The notes beneath the pieces are model-generated. The model had not been told where the DNA came from and ran no database searches. It saw only the letters and a list, made by a program, of their open reading frames with translations. A stretch of 64,000 nucleotides of DNA from Gari tellinella (Eukaryota; Mollusca; Bivalvia; Cardiida; Psammobiidae): positions 26,990,742 through 27,054,741 of the forward strand of contig OV277870.1 of NCBI GenBank assembly GCA_922989275.2. Direction: 5' to 3'. Below, in pieces: positions 28,601 through 33,648 of this stretch; within the stretch, counting starts at the first letter, position 1, and each line of letters starts with the position of its first letter. Made by a program: the position numbers and the translations under genes.

Positions 28601-30237
28601 ATATAAAACAACCCTAAATGGTCTAAAATGGACCAGCTTTATTTGTAAATTGGAATTGTCCATTGGAATATAATATTCCATTAAACACACAGAACTAGTT
28701 CATTGCAACATCCTGGCATAAATGGGTTAAAACAATACATCTCAACATGAAGCAAGCTGAGGACAAATCTATGTAAACTTATGAAAACAAAGTAACAATG
28801 AAGAAAAGACGCTGGTTATAGATTAGACGACTGATTTTAACGAGATGGTAGATATATCTATTTTGATTACTGGAGATCACCGATTTTTCGGGTGACAGTT
28901 GCGTAGTTTGTTAAAGATTAAGAAAGCAAATACAACAAAGACGATGAAGGTCCTTGAATCATCAAAGAGACCCTTACAGACCCTTATCAAAGAGCTTTTG
29001 AATGAACCCTTTCATCAGGGTCTCCTTTTGGAAAAGGACAAGTGTGCTCTTCACAAAAAAGACGCTAATAGGGCACACTGCGCTAAACAAGCACCTGCTC
29101 TAAGCATAGGCAATACGGCTTCTTGTTATTGACTTTATAATAGAGTCTAATCGCATCAAAATTATATTTCTTGGAGCAGCTTTAGAATATATCCGTTCAA
29201 GAATAATTCCATTTCTCGTTGCTCTAACTTTGGACCAAATTGATTTTAAAAGCTAATCATTACCCTATTCTAGAAGCTAACTCTAACCGTATTAAAACTA
29301 CAGCGCTCCCTCTCTACAACGACACCCAATGGGAGACACAGATTGTGTGCGTTGTTCGGAGGGAGTCGTTATAGGGAGGGAACTTATTTTACATTTGCAA
29401 ACAGCTTGAATCCAGATCAGACGCCGCGTAACGCGGCGTCTGATCTGGATTCAAGCTGTTTGTCACTCGTCATTAAGTTTTTCTGTCATATTGTATATTA
29501 TGTAACTTTGAGAAAAACAGCAGACGACAGTTTTAAGCAGACGATATTGCAAAAGTGAAAGTGTTAGGCATACAATTGTCTTGTTTGGGGAACAGCGACA
29601 AGGGTCGTTGTAAGGAGGGAGTCGTTGTTGGGAGGGCCGTTGTAGAGAGGGAGCACTGTAATGGCAAGGTTACTGACGTCTGTCACTAGAAATGGCCCGG
29701 CTAATGTCAGTTTAACTTCTACGAAAATACCTAAAAGACCAGGGGCCCGTTTCAGAACACTGCGTACTACAAAAGCGGTAGTAAGTCAAAAACTGTAAAA
29801 TACACTTAGTCTCTGATTTCTCTTTCTAGTCCTGTCTTGTGATATCTCTTTGGAATCGTCTTTTCAAGACGATTCCAAAGAGATATCACAATGTATGCTA
29901 AGATGGAGTAGTAAATGCTAATTAAGACTTTTATACTGTGACTTACACGACAACATTTGTCGTATGAAGTTTTATGAAACGGACCCCAACAGACAGGTTC
30001 TGAAGTCTATCCACCTTTGTTAAAACACATTGCGGTTGCTTTCTTTTAACAGACGATCCAACAGAACATAAGGATATTTCCGAAAGTCATCCTGAAATCA
30101 AGGAGAAACTACTGAACAGAATGATGGAGTACCACAAACACCTGGTCCCAGCCAAAGTTCCACCAGGAGACCCAAAATCCAACCCAAAGTACTTTGACTA
30201 CGCATGGACACCGGGCTGGTGTGACAAACCAGTGTAA
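10504..30237 (+). CDS. ARSB-like: Arylsulfatase B-type sulfatase, 3' ten exons (5' exons missing)
   Basis: Joined exons: 10504-10610, 15344-15408, 21913-22014, 23885-23948, 24273-24370, 25031-25167, 25845-25903, 26496-26625, 27890-28074, 30053-30237. All have AG/GT borders and agreeing phases; together they give 376 residues and a TAA stop. Sulfatases hydrolyse sulfate esters; type B enzymes act on N-acetylgalactosamine 4-sulfate in lysosomes, while related invertebrate enzymes may be secreted. Visible family signatures are WHLG, SVHEP (metal/substrate His), the Asp-Asn pair of FFFTPDNGG, GGKITIWEGGTR with its Lys, HAAIRMGDYKLIAGYPG, and a C-terminal YHKHLVP. The formylglycine Cys-x-Pro-Ser-Arg exon is not seen; the first 1 nt at 10504 needs two bases (AA of a Lys codon) from an upstream exon. 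About 145 residues should be missing relative to family length. Introns are full of MITEs and one LINE. The substrate is not determined. Confidence 0.92.
11290..11880. mobile_element. Two worn MITEs (families J and C)
   Basis: 11383-11447 is an imperfect hairpin 1 (GATCAGACACTGCC / GGCGTCTGATCAGG) in a family J-like frame (AAGAAATATCAAATGAGTGG before it, AAGGCGGTGAAGG after it). 11600-11830 is a family C copy with a hairpin 2 core (CTTAAAGCAGACTGAAAG..CTTTAAGCCTGCTTTAAG). The flanking 10611-11290 holds nothing recognisable except a stray GATCAGACGCC near 10905. Confidence 0.6.
11925..12270. repeat. Family L repeat (TTGAGAACGATCTCAGACTC), first block
   Basis: Several inverted copies of TTGAGTCTGAGA..GTTCTCAAGC / GCTTGAGAACGAT..CTCAAAAGCTTTATAACC. 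The same family occurs at 12480-12690, 53465-53835 and 60365-60600. It borders both extra copies of the sulfatase exon, which may explain how they were duplicated. Confidence 0.7.
12313..12419 (+). other. Sulfatase exon 'WHLG', copy 2 (possible alternative exon)
   Basis: A 107-nt open copy of the exon at 10504, with the same phases at both ends: WHLGFCSWNC..RGFDSYYGYFSSREDYYTHFQ. It differs from copy 1 at about a dozen residues (for example Leu-Leu-Asn-Gly becomes Tyr-Phe-Ser-Ser), mostly beyond the conserved motif. The acceptor is good (CCTGGACAG|G after a pyrimidine-rich stretch). The donor is weak (G|GTTGGA). Joining it together with copy 1 would shift the frame (2 x 107 nt), so at most one copy can be used. 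It may be an alternative exon or a relic. Confidence 0.72.
12480..12690. repeat. Family L repeat, second block, between exon copies 2 and 3
   Basis: TATAAAGCTTTTGAGTTGAG..GTTCTCAAGC, then inverted GAGAACGATCT..CTCAAAAGTTTTATAACC. With the exons it forms a direct duplication of about 407 bp: 12313-12419 corresponds to 12720-12826, and the sequences before each exon (GATCCTxAGTTTTATG) also match. Confidence 0.7.
12720..12826 (+). pseudogene. Sulfatase exon 'WHLG', copy 3 (acceptor lost)
   Basis: Nearly identical to copy 2 and still open through 107 nt, with one clear residue change (SYYG becomes SNYG). The acceptor dinucleotide is gone: the bases before it read TGTACAT|G where copy 2 reads TGGACAG|G. 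The donor GTTGGA is as weak as in copy 2. It is probably never spliced in. Its closeness to copy 2 suggests a recent tandem duplication. Confidence 0.78.
12900..13370. other. Intron sequence, no gene seen
   Basis: AT-rich intron of the sulfatase gene. A broken hairpin 1 arm (GAGCCAGATCAGACG) occurs near 13231. No coding or RNA feature is supported. Confidence 0.5.
13372..13592. mobile_element. MITE family J (TTAA target) with a hairpin 1 core
   Basis: Bounded by TTAA (13372-13375 and 13589-13592). The inner ends are CCCCTGCCATAACGTCATCG and GGTAAGGCAGTGAAGGG. It contains ACAATTGTCGTTTGCGTC and a hairpin 1 at 13475-13545 (AGTTTGGATCCTGATCAGAC and complement). TTAA duplication is typical of piggyBac-like elements; no transposase is present. 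Related copies lie near 38960-39146, 39301-39507, 40700-40952 and 53595-53790. Confidence 0.68.
13593..14235. other. Intron sequence, no gene seen
   Basis: AT-rich sulfatase intron with no recognisable coding, RNA or repeat feature. Confidence 0.5.
14236..14428. mobile_element. MITE with CAGGGCTCCAGATAAG ends
   Basis: The inverted ends are CAGGGCTCCAGATAAG and CTTATCTGGAGCCCTG. The centre is a near-perfect hairpin around GACGATTCTAATGAGTAGT (14310-14362). Related sequence lies at 14925-14955 and inside both family F elements (52265-52460, 59215-59405). The ends resemble hAT-type MITEs, but no convincing target duplication was found. Confidence 0.72.
14535..14900. mobile_element. Worn family C MITE remnants
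   Basis: Recognisable pieces are GACTTGAACCTGCTTTATG, CATCTGTCTTCAAAACTAG, CATATTCATGACTATATAAA and ATTAAAAGGCGTATTGATG. This matches family C order with the left part of the hairpin lost. Confidence 0.5.
15078..15150. repeat. Hairpin 1 copy
   Basis: CAGTGTAGACTCTGATCAGA / TCTGATCAGAGTCTACACTG around GCCGCATTATGCGGC. The arms are near perfect, although the outer arm sequence (GTGTAGACTC) differs from the usual GTTTGGATCC, so both sides have changed together. Confidence 0.85.
15344..15408 (+). CDS. Sulfatase exon 2 (as visible)
   Basis: The 65-nt exon encodes GYLDFHDGYSVVRNETGRYS followed by Ser. Acceptor TTTACAAG|G, donor CA|GTAAGT. It enters with two bases of a Gly codon and ends in phase 0. 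LDFHDG corresponds to the family's Leu-Asp-Phe-x-Asp-Gly segment, and Asn-Glu-Thr is a possible N-glycosylation site. Confidence 0.85.
15477..15632. repeat. Long near-perfect palindrome
   Basis: Arms of about 75 bp meet near 15557. The centre reads CACGAGTGGCGAAGCCACTCGTG and the arms continue through AATATAAC, ATCAGAC/GTCTGAT, AATCCATTT/AAATGGATT and on to ATAATTGT/ACAATTAT. It is a different family from hairpins 1 and 2 and is probably a fold-back MITE. Confidence 0.82.
16224..16467. mobile_element. MITE family A (TA target) with a hairpin 1 core
   Basis: Flanked by TA. The inverted ends are CAGTGGAGAATCTGTTATTC and its complement. Between the ends lie AACGCAAACGTACGCAAAGC on one side and TTTTAGCGTAAACGCGTTTA on the other, with hairpin 1 (16337-16405) in the middle. 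TA target plus CAGT ends suggest a Tc1/mariner-type non-autonomous element. Five further copies: 30721, 39850, 46798, 48393 and 63594. Confidence 0.88.
16768..17715. mobile_element. Family E, 940-bp TTAA element (copy 1)
   Basis: TTAA at both borders (16768-16771 and 17712-17715); ends GGGTGTATCAATGTCAT and ATGACATTGATACACCC. The 940-bp body is a diverged inverted repeat: the + frame at 16857-17066 and the - frame at 17406-17648 give similar peptides (MNEKIEKVYIL.. and MNEKMKKKIYGGVL..). A second copy of exactly 940 bp lies at 41143-42082 in the opposite orientation. No transposase domain is seen. TTAA suggests piggyBac-type mobilisation. The small frames look like by-products of the arm sequence. 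Confidence 0.88.
17825..20662 (-). mobile_element. 5'-truncated non-LTR retrotransposon (LINE)
   Basis: Contains the reverse-transcriptase frame at 18133-20610, a 3' region of about 300 bp, and on the minus strand a tail of ATT/TAA microsatellite (17832-17860; a second such run at 17965-17990 may be the true end). Upstream of the start the frame stays open a little further and then meets a stop near 20665. No apurinic endonuclease domain is present, so the copy is 5' truncated. It lies in a sulfatase intron, antisense to the gene. Confidence 0.85.
18133..20610 (-). CDS. LINE reverse transcriptase ORF, 825 residues, 5' incomplete
   Basis: The reverse transcriptase would copy LINE RNA into the genome by target-primed reverse transcription. 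Residues about 190-500 form the RT domain: VPLFKKGD (243-250) then NNYRGISLV, motif A FVDLKKAFD (Asp328), motif B GLKQGEVISP (384-393), and catalytic FADD (427-430). A C-terminal Cys-His motif (Cys749, Cys752, His762, Cys767) matches the zinc knuckle seen after many LINE RTs. All 825 codons are open, so insertion was probably recent, although the endonuclease half is missing and this copy is not autonomous. The clade (I, Jockey or CR1-like) cannot be settled by eye. The Met start is simply the first in the truncated frame. Confidence 0.9.
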   Translation of the reverse strand: MVLNGKESVNKGINDFTQILNEVASPLFLKRMYKSRSNSYIKSFIKKADWFDSECLEAKRIYQQYLHVFDKCKNDANRISMLDKKKIYKNLIKKKKRRFELNKMTEVERLRHRKPRDFWRHFSKRNDESSARDISLDEFFEYFSKLNDDLPNPHDSDSEDFFVNNDFDSQNVSFEELDSPITQSEIEAVVRKLKRNKAYAGDQLINEYFLESFDILSAHLVDIFNCIFESGVFPEKWCEGIIVPLFKKGDKSNVNNYRGISLVSCFSKIFTGVLNNRISSWAENNDILTDAQFGFRKGRSTTDAIFVLNATIQKILRNKGKLFCAFVDLKKAFDSVYHHGLWLKLFRVGIKGKMLRIIKEMYSIVKMCIKHCDDYSSFYECAIGLKQGEVISPIMFALYLNDLELFLSDRISSGLTLDQINLILLLFADDMVMLGSDPSELQNSLDNLERYCDRWGLEVNVKKTKIMVFRNRGRVPMEYVWKYKGQTIEIVDDFTYLCVVFSYTGTFNSYISTLTGKGLKALNTLVVNVKKYCFKPKTFCQLFDAFVGSILNYSCEVWGCTKSKQLENLHLKFCKRLLGVRASTRNMCIYGELGRFPLYINRYSRVIKYWCKLVLSENIILQTLLSEMGDDLNKGKTNWLSDVKKLLDDYGFSYVWLNQYTVDLNKFHVVFKARVVDVFKQSWCASIQESNVLYTYKFFKETFEHEHYLTVLPKKYMYILAKLRLSSHNLRIESGRYGAGRTEREERYCVFCYKHDIEDEFHFVLVCTLYTDLRKKYLKRYFYQNPSAYKYVGLMKSNSSKTLLNLSRYIYEAFDMRKAALNYLD
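20924..21174. mobile_element. MITE family G (TTAA target) with a hairpin 1 variant
   Basis: TTAA at 20924-20927 and 21171-21174; the outer ends are CTCTTTCCTCCCTGAAAC and GGGACTAGGGTTCAAAGAG. The core hairpin at 21030-21100 is ACAGTGAAGAACCTGATCAG..GGGCTCCTTTCGGAGCCC, in which the usual GACGCC stem is replaced by GAGGGCTCC on both arms. Full copies are at 28167-28415 and 36601-36851. Confidence 0.87.
21180..21912. other. Intron sequence, no gene seen
   Basis: AT-rich sulfatase intron. The open frame at 21615-21926 shows no domain and overlaps a real exon in another frame. Confidence 0.5.
21913..22014 (+). CDS. Sulfatase exon 3 (as visible)
   Basis: The 102-nt exon, phase 0 at both ends, encodes FIYADRAEQIISKHNP..LFLYLPFQSVHEPIE. 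Acceptor CTTTCAG|T, donor GAG|GTACAT. PLFLYL..QSVHEP is the highly conserved core strand of the sulfatase fold; the His contacts the active site in the family. Confidence 0.92.
22056..22465. mobile_element. Truncated hairpin 1 plus family D MITE remnant
   Basis: 22056-22092 is one arm of hairpin 1 (GCAAACAGTTTGGAACCAG..) that stops abruptly. 22116-22465 is a worn family D copy: TACAGTGCTCCCTCTCTAC at the left, a shortened hairpin 1 (GATCAGACGCGTCCGATC) near 22333, and ACGACTCCCTCCGAATAACG at the right. Confidence 0.65.
22720..22965. repeat. Short-period repeat of AGCGTAAyAA / AGCGTATCAG
   Basis: Imperfect units of about 10-12 bp (AAAGCGTAATAAAGCGTAAT, AGCGTATCAGAGCTTATC) fill the stretch. 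No coding content is recognised. Confidence 0.6.
23467..23846. mobile_element. TA-flanked MITE with CAGTGGAACCCCTC ends and a hairpin 2 insert
   Basis: Left TACAGTGGAACCCCTCCAAA, right TTAGAAGGGTTTTATTGTA. Diverged internal halves carry AAACCGGAA and CAACCGGAAA. A hairpin 2 with family C shoulders (23636-23718) sits in the middle. TA plus CAGT ends suggest a Tc1/mariner-type element. Confidence 0.7.
23885..23948 (+). CDS. Sulfatase exon 4 (as visible)
   Basis: The 64-nt exon encodes VPPEFEALYPNIQTEGRRKF followed by Cys. Acceptor TATGCAG|G, donor G|GTAACT. It ends with one base of a Gly codon completed by the next exon. Confidence 0.88.
24273..24370 (+). CDS. Sulfatase exon 5 (as visible)
   Basis: The 98-nt exon encodes (G)MVTALDCAIGRVVQALKNKG and then LYDDTIFFFTPD. 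Acceptor CTTCCAG|G, donor GAT|GTAAGT. It ends with the Asp of the metal-binding Asp-Asn pair; the Asn opens the next exon. Confidence 0.92.
24650..24993. mobile_element. MITE family D (TA target) with a hairpin 1 core
   Basis: TACAGCGCTCCCTCTCTTCA at the left and GTAGCGAGGGAGCGCTGTA at the right. Inside are GGGGGGAGTCGTTACAGGG, hairpin 1 (24736-24808, perfect arms GCGTTACGC / CAGACGCCGCG), and AAAAACAGCAGACGACAGTT. TA target and CAG ends suggest a Tc1/mariner-type element. Confidence 0.87.
25031..25167 (+). CDS. Sulfatase exon 6 (as visible)
   Basis: The 137-nt exon encodes NGGWIPFHGNNWPLRGGKIT followed by IWEGGTRVAGFVSG and RKGYTHD. Acceptor CCAACAG|A, donor GG|GTGAGA. NNWPLRGGK..WEGG is the strongest family signature in the gene; the Asn and the Lys before Ile-Thr are expected active-site residues. 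Confidence 0.95.
25240..25840. other. Intron sequence, no gene seen
   Basis: AT-rich sulfatase intron with no feature I can support; a short GTAAAGGTAAAGGTAAAGG run lies near 25433. Confidence 0.5.
25845..25903 (+). CDS. Sulfatase exon 7 (as visible)
   Basis: The 59-nt exon encodes (G)MMHAVDWHPTILSAAGLKA. Acceptor ACTCCAG|G, donor A|GTAAGT. HxxDWxPTxxxxAG is a conserved sulfatase block. Confidence 0.92.
25930..26155. mobile_element. Worn family B MITE
   Basis: CAGGTTAAAGTAAGGTTAAC..AAAAGCTTCTACAGGAGCTT..TGAACTTTGCTTTAAA is a degenerate family B hairpin with a weak right end (GGTTGTAATAGATAATG). Confidence 0.55.
26496..26625 (+). CDS. Sulfatase exon 8 (as visible)
   Basis: The 130-nt exon encodes (S)IDDDIDGIDQWESISTGSD and then KRTEFIYNLDDVIPPTQGHA and AI. 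Acceptor TTTTAG|G, donor AG|GTAAAA. DGxDxWxxI and Arg-x-Glu-x-x-x-Asn-Leu-Asp are family blocks. Its last bases plus the donor appear to be the founder of the adjoining 66-bp minisatellite. Confidence 0.92.
26626..27830. repeat. 66-bp minisatellite derived from the exon 8 / donor junction
   Basis: Roughly 18 units of about 66 bp; the early ones (26640-26880) are degenerate, the later ones near identical. Each unit contains CACCCATTCAATGTCATGCA then ACAATAAGGTAAAAC. The exon end reads GCCCACTCAAGGTCACGCAG then CAATAAG|GTAAAAC, so the unit is a copy of the last ~25 coding bases plus the splice donor and start of the intron. The final unit (27797-27820) reads TCATTCAAGGTCACACAGCA and stops. The long minus-strand open frame across it (26571-27809, 22-residue repeats) follows from 66 being divisible by 3 and is not a gene. 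Confidence 0.92.
27890..28074 (+). CDS. Sulfatase exon 9 (as visible)
   Basis: The 185-nt exon encodes (R)MGDYKLIAGYPGHDSDWYPP and on to KQTVMLFNLK. Acceptor TTCCCAG|G, donor G|GTAAGT. AxRxGxxKLxxGYPG is a hallmark of the ARSB/I/J group, and LFNLKDDPTE (joined over the splice) is the common sulfatase end block. A linker of about 25 residues (EEAKLYESRRKPGKQ) is charged. Confidence 0.94.
28167..28415. mobile_element. MITE family G (TTAA target), copy 2
   Basis: TTAA at 28167-28170 and 28412-28415; ends CTCTTTCCTCCCTGAAAC and ACTAGGGTTCAAAGGG. The core is ACAGTGAAGACCCTGATCAG with GAGGGCTCCTAGGAGCCCTC. Confidence 0.87.
28441..28730. mobile_element. Family G-like TTAA MITE, inverted and diverged
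   Basis: TTAA at 28441-28444 and 28727-28730. Left CTCATTTAGGTCTAGTGACG, right CTGGCATAAATGGG. The hairpin 1 variant at 28514-28587 is ACAGTGAAGTCCCTGATTAG / CGAATCAGGGACTTCACTGT around GGGCTCCTGCAGGAACCC. Confidence 0.72.
28740..29298. other. Intron sequence, no gene seen
   Basis: AT-rich sulfatase intron. A frame at 28899-29132 contains diverged family G hairpin sequence (CCCTTTCATCAGGGTCTCC) and is not taken as a gene. Confidence 0.5.
29299..29660. mobile_element. MITE family D (TA target), most complete copy
   Basis: TACAGCGCTCCCTCTCTACA at the left, TGTAGAGAGGGAGCACTGTA at the right. Internal inverted pieces: AACGACACCCAATGGGAGAC, GGGAGTCGTTATAGGGAGG, and AAGGGTCGTTGTAAGGAGGG. Hairpin 1 lies at 29396-29463. 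Confidence 0.88.
29742..29987. mobile_element. Family I MITE (GGGGCCCGTTTCA ends)
   Basis: Left GGGGCCCGTTTCAGAACACT, right GTTTTATGAAACGGACCCC. The centre is a hairpin around TTGGAATCGTCTTTTCAAGA with GATATCTCTTTGG arms. Other copies: about 38007-38204, 38208-38450, 43244-43483 and about 53195-53425. Confidence 0.82.
30053..30237 (+). CDS. Sulfatase terminal exon
   Basis: The 185-nt exon encodes DDPTEHKDISESHPEIKEKL then a 40-residue tail with YHKHLVPAKVPPGDP and KYFDYAWTPGWCDKPV before TAA. Acceptor TTTTAACAG|A. DP.E..D.S..HP.I...L is the conserved C-terminal sulfatase block. Confidence 0.95.
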
Positions 30238-30251
30238 TTGGAATGCCACTT

Positions 30252-30455
30252 CAGTAAAACCTCTCTATTACGATCACAAAAAAGAATGTTAATTGATTGC
30301 ATAAAAGACAGGCGTCAGCTTAAAGCAAGATGATAGTGAAACATAAAGCTCCTAAAGGAGCTTTCTGTTTCACTGTCACCTTGCTTTAAGTTGTTACCTG
30401 CCTTTAATACCCAAAACTTAACGATATTTAGTGTTCGTGATAGAGGGATTTTATT
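30252..30455. mobile_element. MITE family B in the sulfatase 3' UTR
   Basis: Starts 15 bp after the stop codon: CAGTAAAACCTCTCTATTAC on the left, GTGATAGAGGGATTTTATTT on the right. The core hairpin is CTTAAAGCAAGATGATAGTG..AAAGCTCCTAAAGGAGCTTT and its complement. Family B is flanked by TA where well preserved. Confidence 0.8.
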
Positions 30456-30461
30456 TTTTTT

Positions 30462-30686
30462 CTTTACACCATAGACTGCTTCTAATTTTGAAGACAAGTG
30501 GCCACTTAAAGCAGGTTGAAATTAAAGCAGAATGCGCCTCAAGTTAAGCCTTCTTTAAGCTACCATCTGCTTAAATATAGAAAATATTCCATTGATACCT
30601 TCATGTCTGTATAAATTGGATATATTTTGTTCAATGGAGGAATACATTTAAGTTTCAAAATGAGTATCTATGGAGTAAAGGGTTAT
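30462..30686. mobile_element. MITE family C copy
   Basis: CCATAGACTGCTTCTAATTT.. then a damaged hairpin 2 (CTTAAAGCAGGTTGAAATTA; the right arm is shortened), ATAGAAAATATTCCATTGAT and TATCTATGGAGTAAAGGGTT at the right. It is the standard family C order. Confidence 0.7.
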
Positions 30687-30720
30687 TCACAAATTTCTAC
30701 ATTCCATTCTAAAATATGTA

Positions 30721-30970
30721 TACAGTGGAGAATCTGTTATTCTTTCCCAATAAACGCGTTTACGCTAAAACTATAATTTGCAGTGCAAACCGTTTGAAGC
30801 CAGATAAGACGCCGGGTAACCCGGCGTCTGATCAGGCTCCAAACTGTTTGCCACCAAGATAAACAAGAATTATCAGAATTGTCCAAAAGTTGTTCTTTTC
30901 TACGTTTTAGTGCTTTGCGTATGCGTACGTTTGCGTTTAAACGGGAAAGAATAACAGATTCTCCACTGTA
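30721..30970. mobile_element. MITE family A, copy 2
   Basis: TACAGTGGAGAATCTGTTAT and its complement at the ends; hairpin 1 at 30783-30853 with the GGGTAACCC loop; opposite orientation to the copy at 16224. Confidence 0.9.
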
Positions 30971-31189
30971 TGAGCCACACCATGATAAAAAGAGGCTTAT
31001 TGCATTGCAAACAGAGTATATCTAGACCAGGAAAGAAACACAACAAGCTTTTTATGTTTTCGTTTCATGAAATAAGTCTGAAATAATTCATGGTAGACTC
31101 GTATGCATACATGTATATTCATGTATATATTGAAGTGGGTATATAGAGCTCTATTTCAGTTTTCAGTTTCATTAACGATCTTACAACTC

Positions 31190-31432
31190 AACCAATTACC
31201 ACATTTCTAGATTTGAAAACAGTCGACCACTTAAAACGGGTTAAAAGTAAAGCAGAATGCACATTATAGCGTTTTTTTCCTTTTTACCTTTCTTTAAGCT
31301 ACCATATTGTAGCATATAGTAAACAGTTTCATTTAGTACATTTTCTTGACTGTTTAAAGTAGAATTATTTTCTTCAATTACGGAATAAATTAAAAGGCGT
31401 AGTAAGGTGTACTAATGGGGTAATGTGTTAAA
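31190..31432. mobile_element. MITE family C, worn copy
   Basis: CCACTTAAAACGGGTTAAAA..GTAAAGCAGAATGC then a lost right hairpin arm, CATTTTCTTGACTGTTTAAA, AAATTAAAAGGCGTAGTAAG and GGGGTAATGTGTTAA at the right end. Confidence 0.65.
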
Positions 31433-31434
31433 AC

Positions 31435-31915
31435 ATCCCAAGCTAAGGTATACTTTTTACACACACGATTCACTCAATGACTTTCACGGTTTAACACTTT
31501 TCTTGTTGGCTCATGTGACAAAATATGCGGCATTATAAAGTATGTTTTATATATTTCAAATATAACCAATCGAAAACGAACAATACGATTGCAGTAATGT
31601 CAAAGTCTCATTCTAATACTATTTTTACATATAAATTGGTCTTCTAAACTTTGTAAGTCTATAACATACATGTACGTGTACTTACAACGTGTAAATGACA
31701 AAATATATTTACAGTAAATGCAAAAATGGCAGTAAGTCTTTCGTTTAGTATGCTAATAAAGAGTATAAGAATGTTCTTTTGTAGTTTATTAGATCAATTA
31801 TAAGATAATGTCCCCTCTGTTCAAGGTCTTCACCTTTTGTAAATTATACGCCGTAAATTGGTTTCCATCATACAAGATTAATCAAATATCATGTTTTGTC
31901 CGACTTATTTCACAT
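31435..31915. other. Stretch between the two convergent genes, nothing seen
   Basis: AT-rich, with no repeat family or coding feature that I can support. Confidence 0.5.
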
Positions 31916-31916
31916 A

Positions 31917-32596
31917 CAGTTAAACCTCTCTAAAGCAGCCACTAGATGAAGTTCAGTATTTTGTACTAAGGCATGTGGCTGATTCAAGCAATGTGCAAGT
32001 GAAACAGAATGCTCCTTAAACCATTACCCCATATCCTGGTTTTTGTGTTGTAAACAAGTAACCACTTAAAGTAGGTTGAAAGTAAAGCAGAATGCGCCTT
32101 ATGGCGCATTCTGATTTACTTTCAGCCTGCTTAACCCTTTACCCCATATCCTGTTTGTAGTAGTGAAAATAGGTGACTCCTTAAAGCAGGTTGAACGTAA
32201 AGCAGAATGCGCCCTAAGGCGCATTCTGCTTTACTTTCAGCCTGCTTTAAGGTACCACCTGCTAGAATTAAGAAAATATTCCTTCTGATACATATTCATG
32301 ACTGTATAGATTGGAATTATTTTCTTCCGCGCAGGATTAAACTGAAAGCGCTAAAAGGCGCTTATATAAGGTAAAGGGTTAAGTTACATTCTACTAGAAT
32401 ATAGAAAATATTTCTTATGATAAATATTCATTATTATATAAATTGAACTATTTTCTTCAGTGAAGGAATAAATCATAGGCGTAAAAGGCGTCTTTATGAG
32501 GGAATGGGCTTTCTGTTTTTCTTTTACTTACTTTAAGCTGTCACCTGTCGTCGGTACTAGTATTATTTTAGTGGTAGTAATAGAGAGGTTTCAATG
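31917..32596. mobile_element. Triple nest: family B holding family C holding family C
   Basis: The outer B element starts ACAGTTAAACCTCTCTAAAG (31917) and resumes at about 32509 with GGGCTTTCTGTTTTTCTTTT, ending GTAATAGAGAGGTTTCAATG. Inside it a C element runs from TTAAACCATTACCCCATATC (32016) to GCGTCTTTATGAGGGAATGG. Inside that, an inner C element sits between CTGCTTAACCCTTTACCCCA (about 32130) and GGTAAAGGGTTAA (32382). Each junction falls at a TTAA, including the TTAA at the foot of the outer hairpin 2. Confidence 0.8.
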
Positions 32597-32769
32597 TATA
32601 TCAAACATGTGTAATTGTATGTCTATATCAATATTCAATAAATATATGTTTGTTTTACTGTATTTATGTTGGTTTTTAGTAGCCCAAGTCTCTTTAGGCT
32701 GAAATAATGAATTTTTTTATTTACAACTTTCATTTGACCAAGTCTAAATCTTATTTATATTAAAGTCAA

Positions 32770-33014
32770 CTATATTGTAATTAACGCGGCTTCTGATCCG
32801 GATTCAAACAGTTTGCCACTCATCTTAATAGGGGTTTTTCTGTCAAAATGTCTAACATGTAAATTTGAGAAAGCCAGCAAGCGTCACTTTTAAATTGACT
32901 ATATTGCTGCCTAGAAAGGTTTGACATAATATTATTGTTTTGGGAACAGCGACAATGGTCGTTATAAGGAGGGAACCGTTGTTCGGCGGGCCGTTGTAGA
33001 GAAGGAGTGCTGTA
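32770..33014. mobile_element. MITE family D, left end missing
   Basis: Begins in the right half of hairpin 1 (GCGGCTTCTGATCCGGATTC) and ends TTGTAGAGAAGGAGTGCTGTA. The middle matches the right half of 29299-29660. Confidence 0.72.
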
Positions 33015-33217
33015 CATGGATATATGCACAGATGGTTGCTCAATGCAGGACAACAATTCTACAGAATGTTCCGAGTAAAGCTGTCTGCATGTATGTATAA
33101 TGTTATTGACCTATATTACGCCTGTCACTTTGCCTACTGCATCTCATGTAATGAGACACCTCTCTAAACAGTACATTTTTTTCTTAGTCTGGGGCAAAGA
33201 TTTAAGAGGTTCTACTG

Positions 33218-33425
33218 CAGTAAAACCTGCCTATTACGACCACTAAATTGAGATAATGTTTTATGTGTATACGACATGCGACTGCCTAATGCAAGGTTAC
33301 AGTAAAACGGTAAGCTGCTTTATGAGCTTTCTGTTTTTAGTTAATCTTGCTTTAAACTGTCATCTGTCTTATACCATCACATCAAGTAGCCTTCCTTTTA
33401 TTGATCGTAATAAAGAGGTTTTACT
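33218..33425. mobile_element. MITE family B downstream of the Reeler gene
   Basis: CAGTAAAACCTGCCTATTAC and GTAATAAAGAGGTTTTACTT ends, with a worn hairpin core. On the minus strand it carries AATAAA (33397-33402), about 247 bp past the stop of the Reeler gene, so it may supply that gene's poly(A) signal (inference). Confidence 0.7.
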
Positions 33426-33648
33426 TATATTGTGTTTTGCAGCATATAATTGAATTCGGAATTAATTACCTACGTTCAATTTTGTGCATGCTTGGCAAGG
33501 AAAAGAAAACGAACCTTTCATTTTTCCGTCTCTTATAATATATTCAGATTGTCATATACATTGTACGACATAAATGGAAATAAATATTAACGTTAATAAC
33601 TCAATTCATTGCATGCTCATTCTAAACAACAAGTTGTTATCCAGGTGT

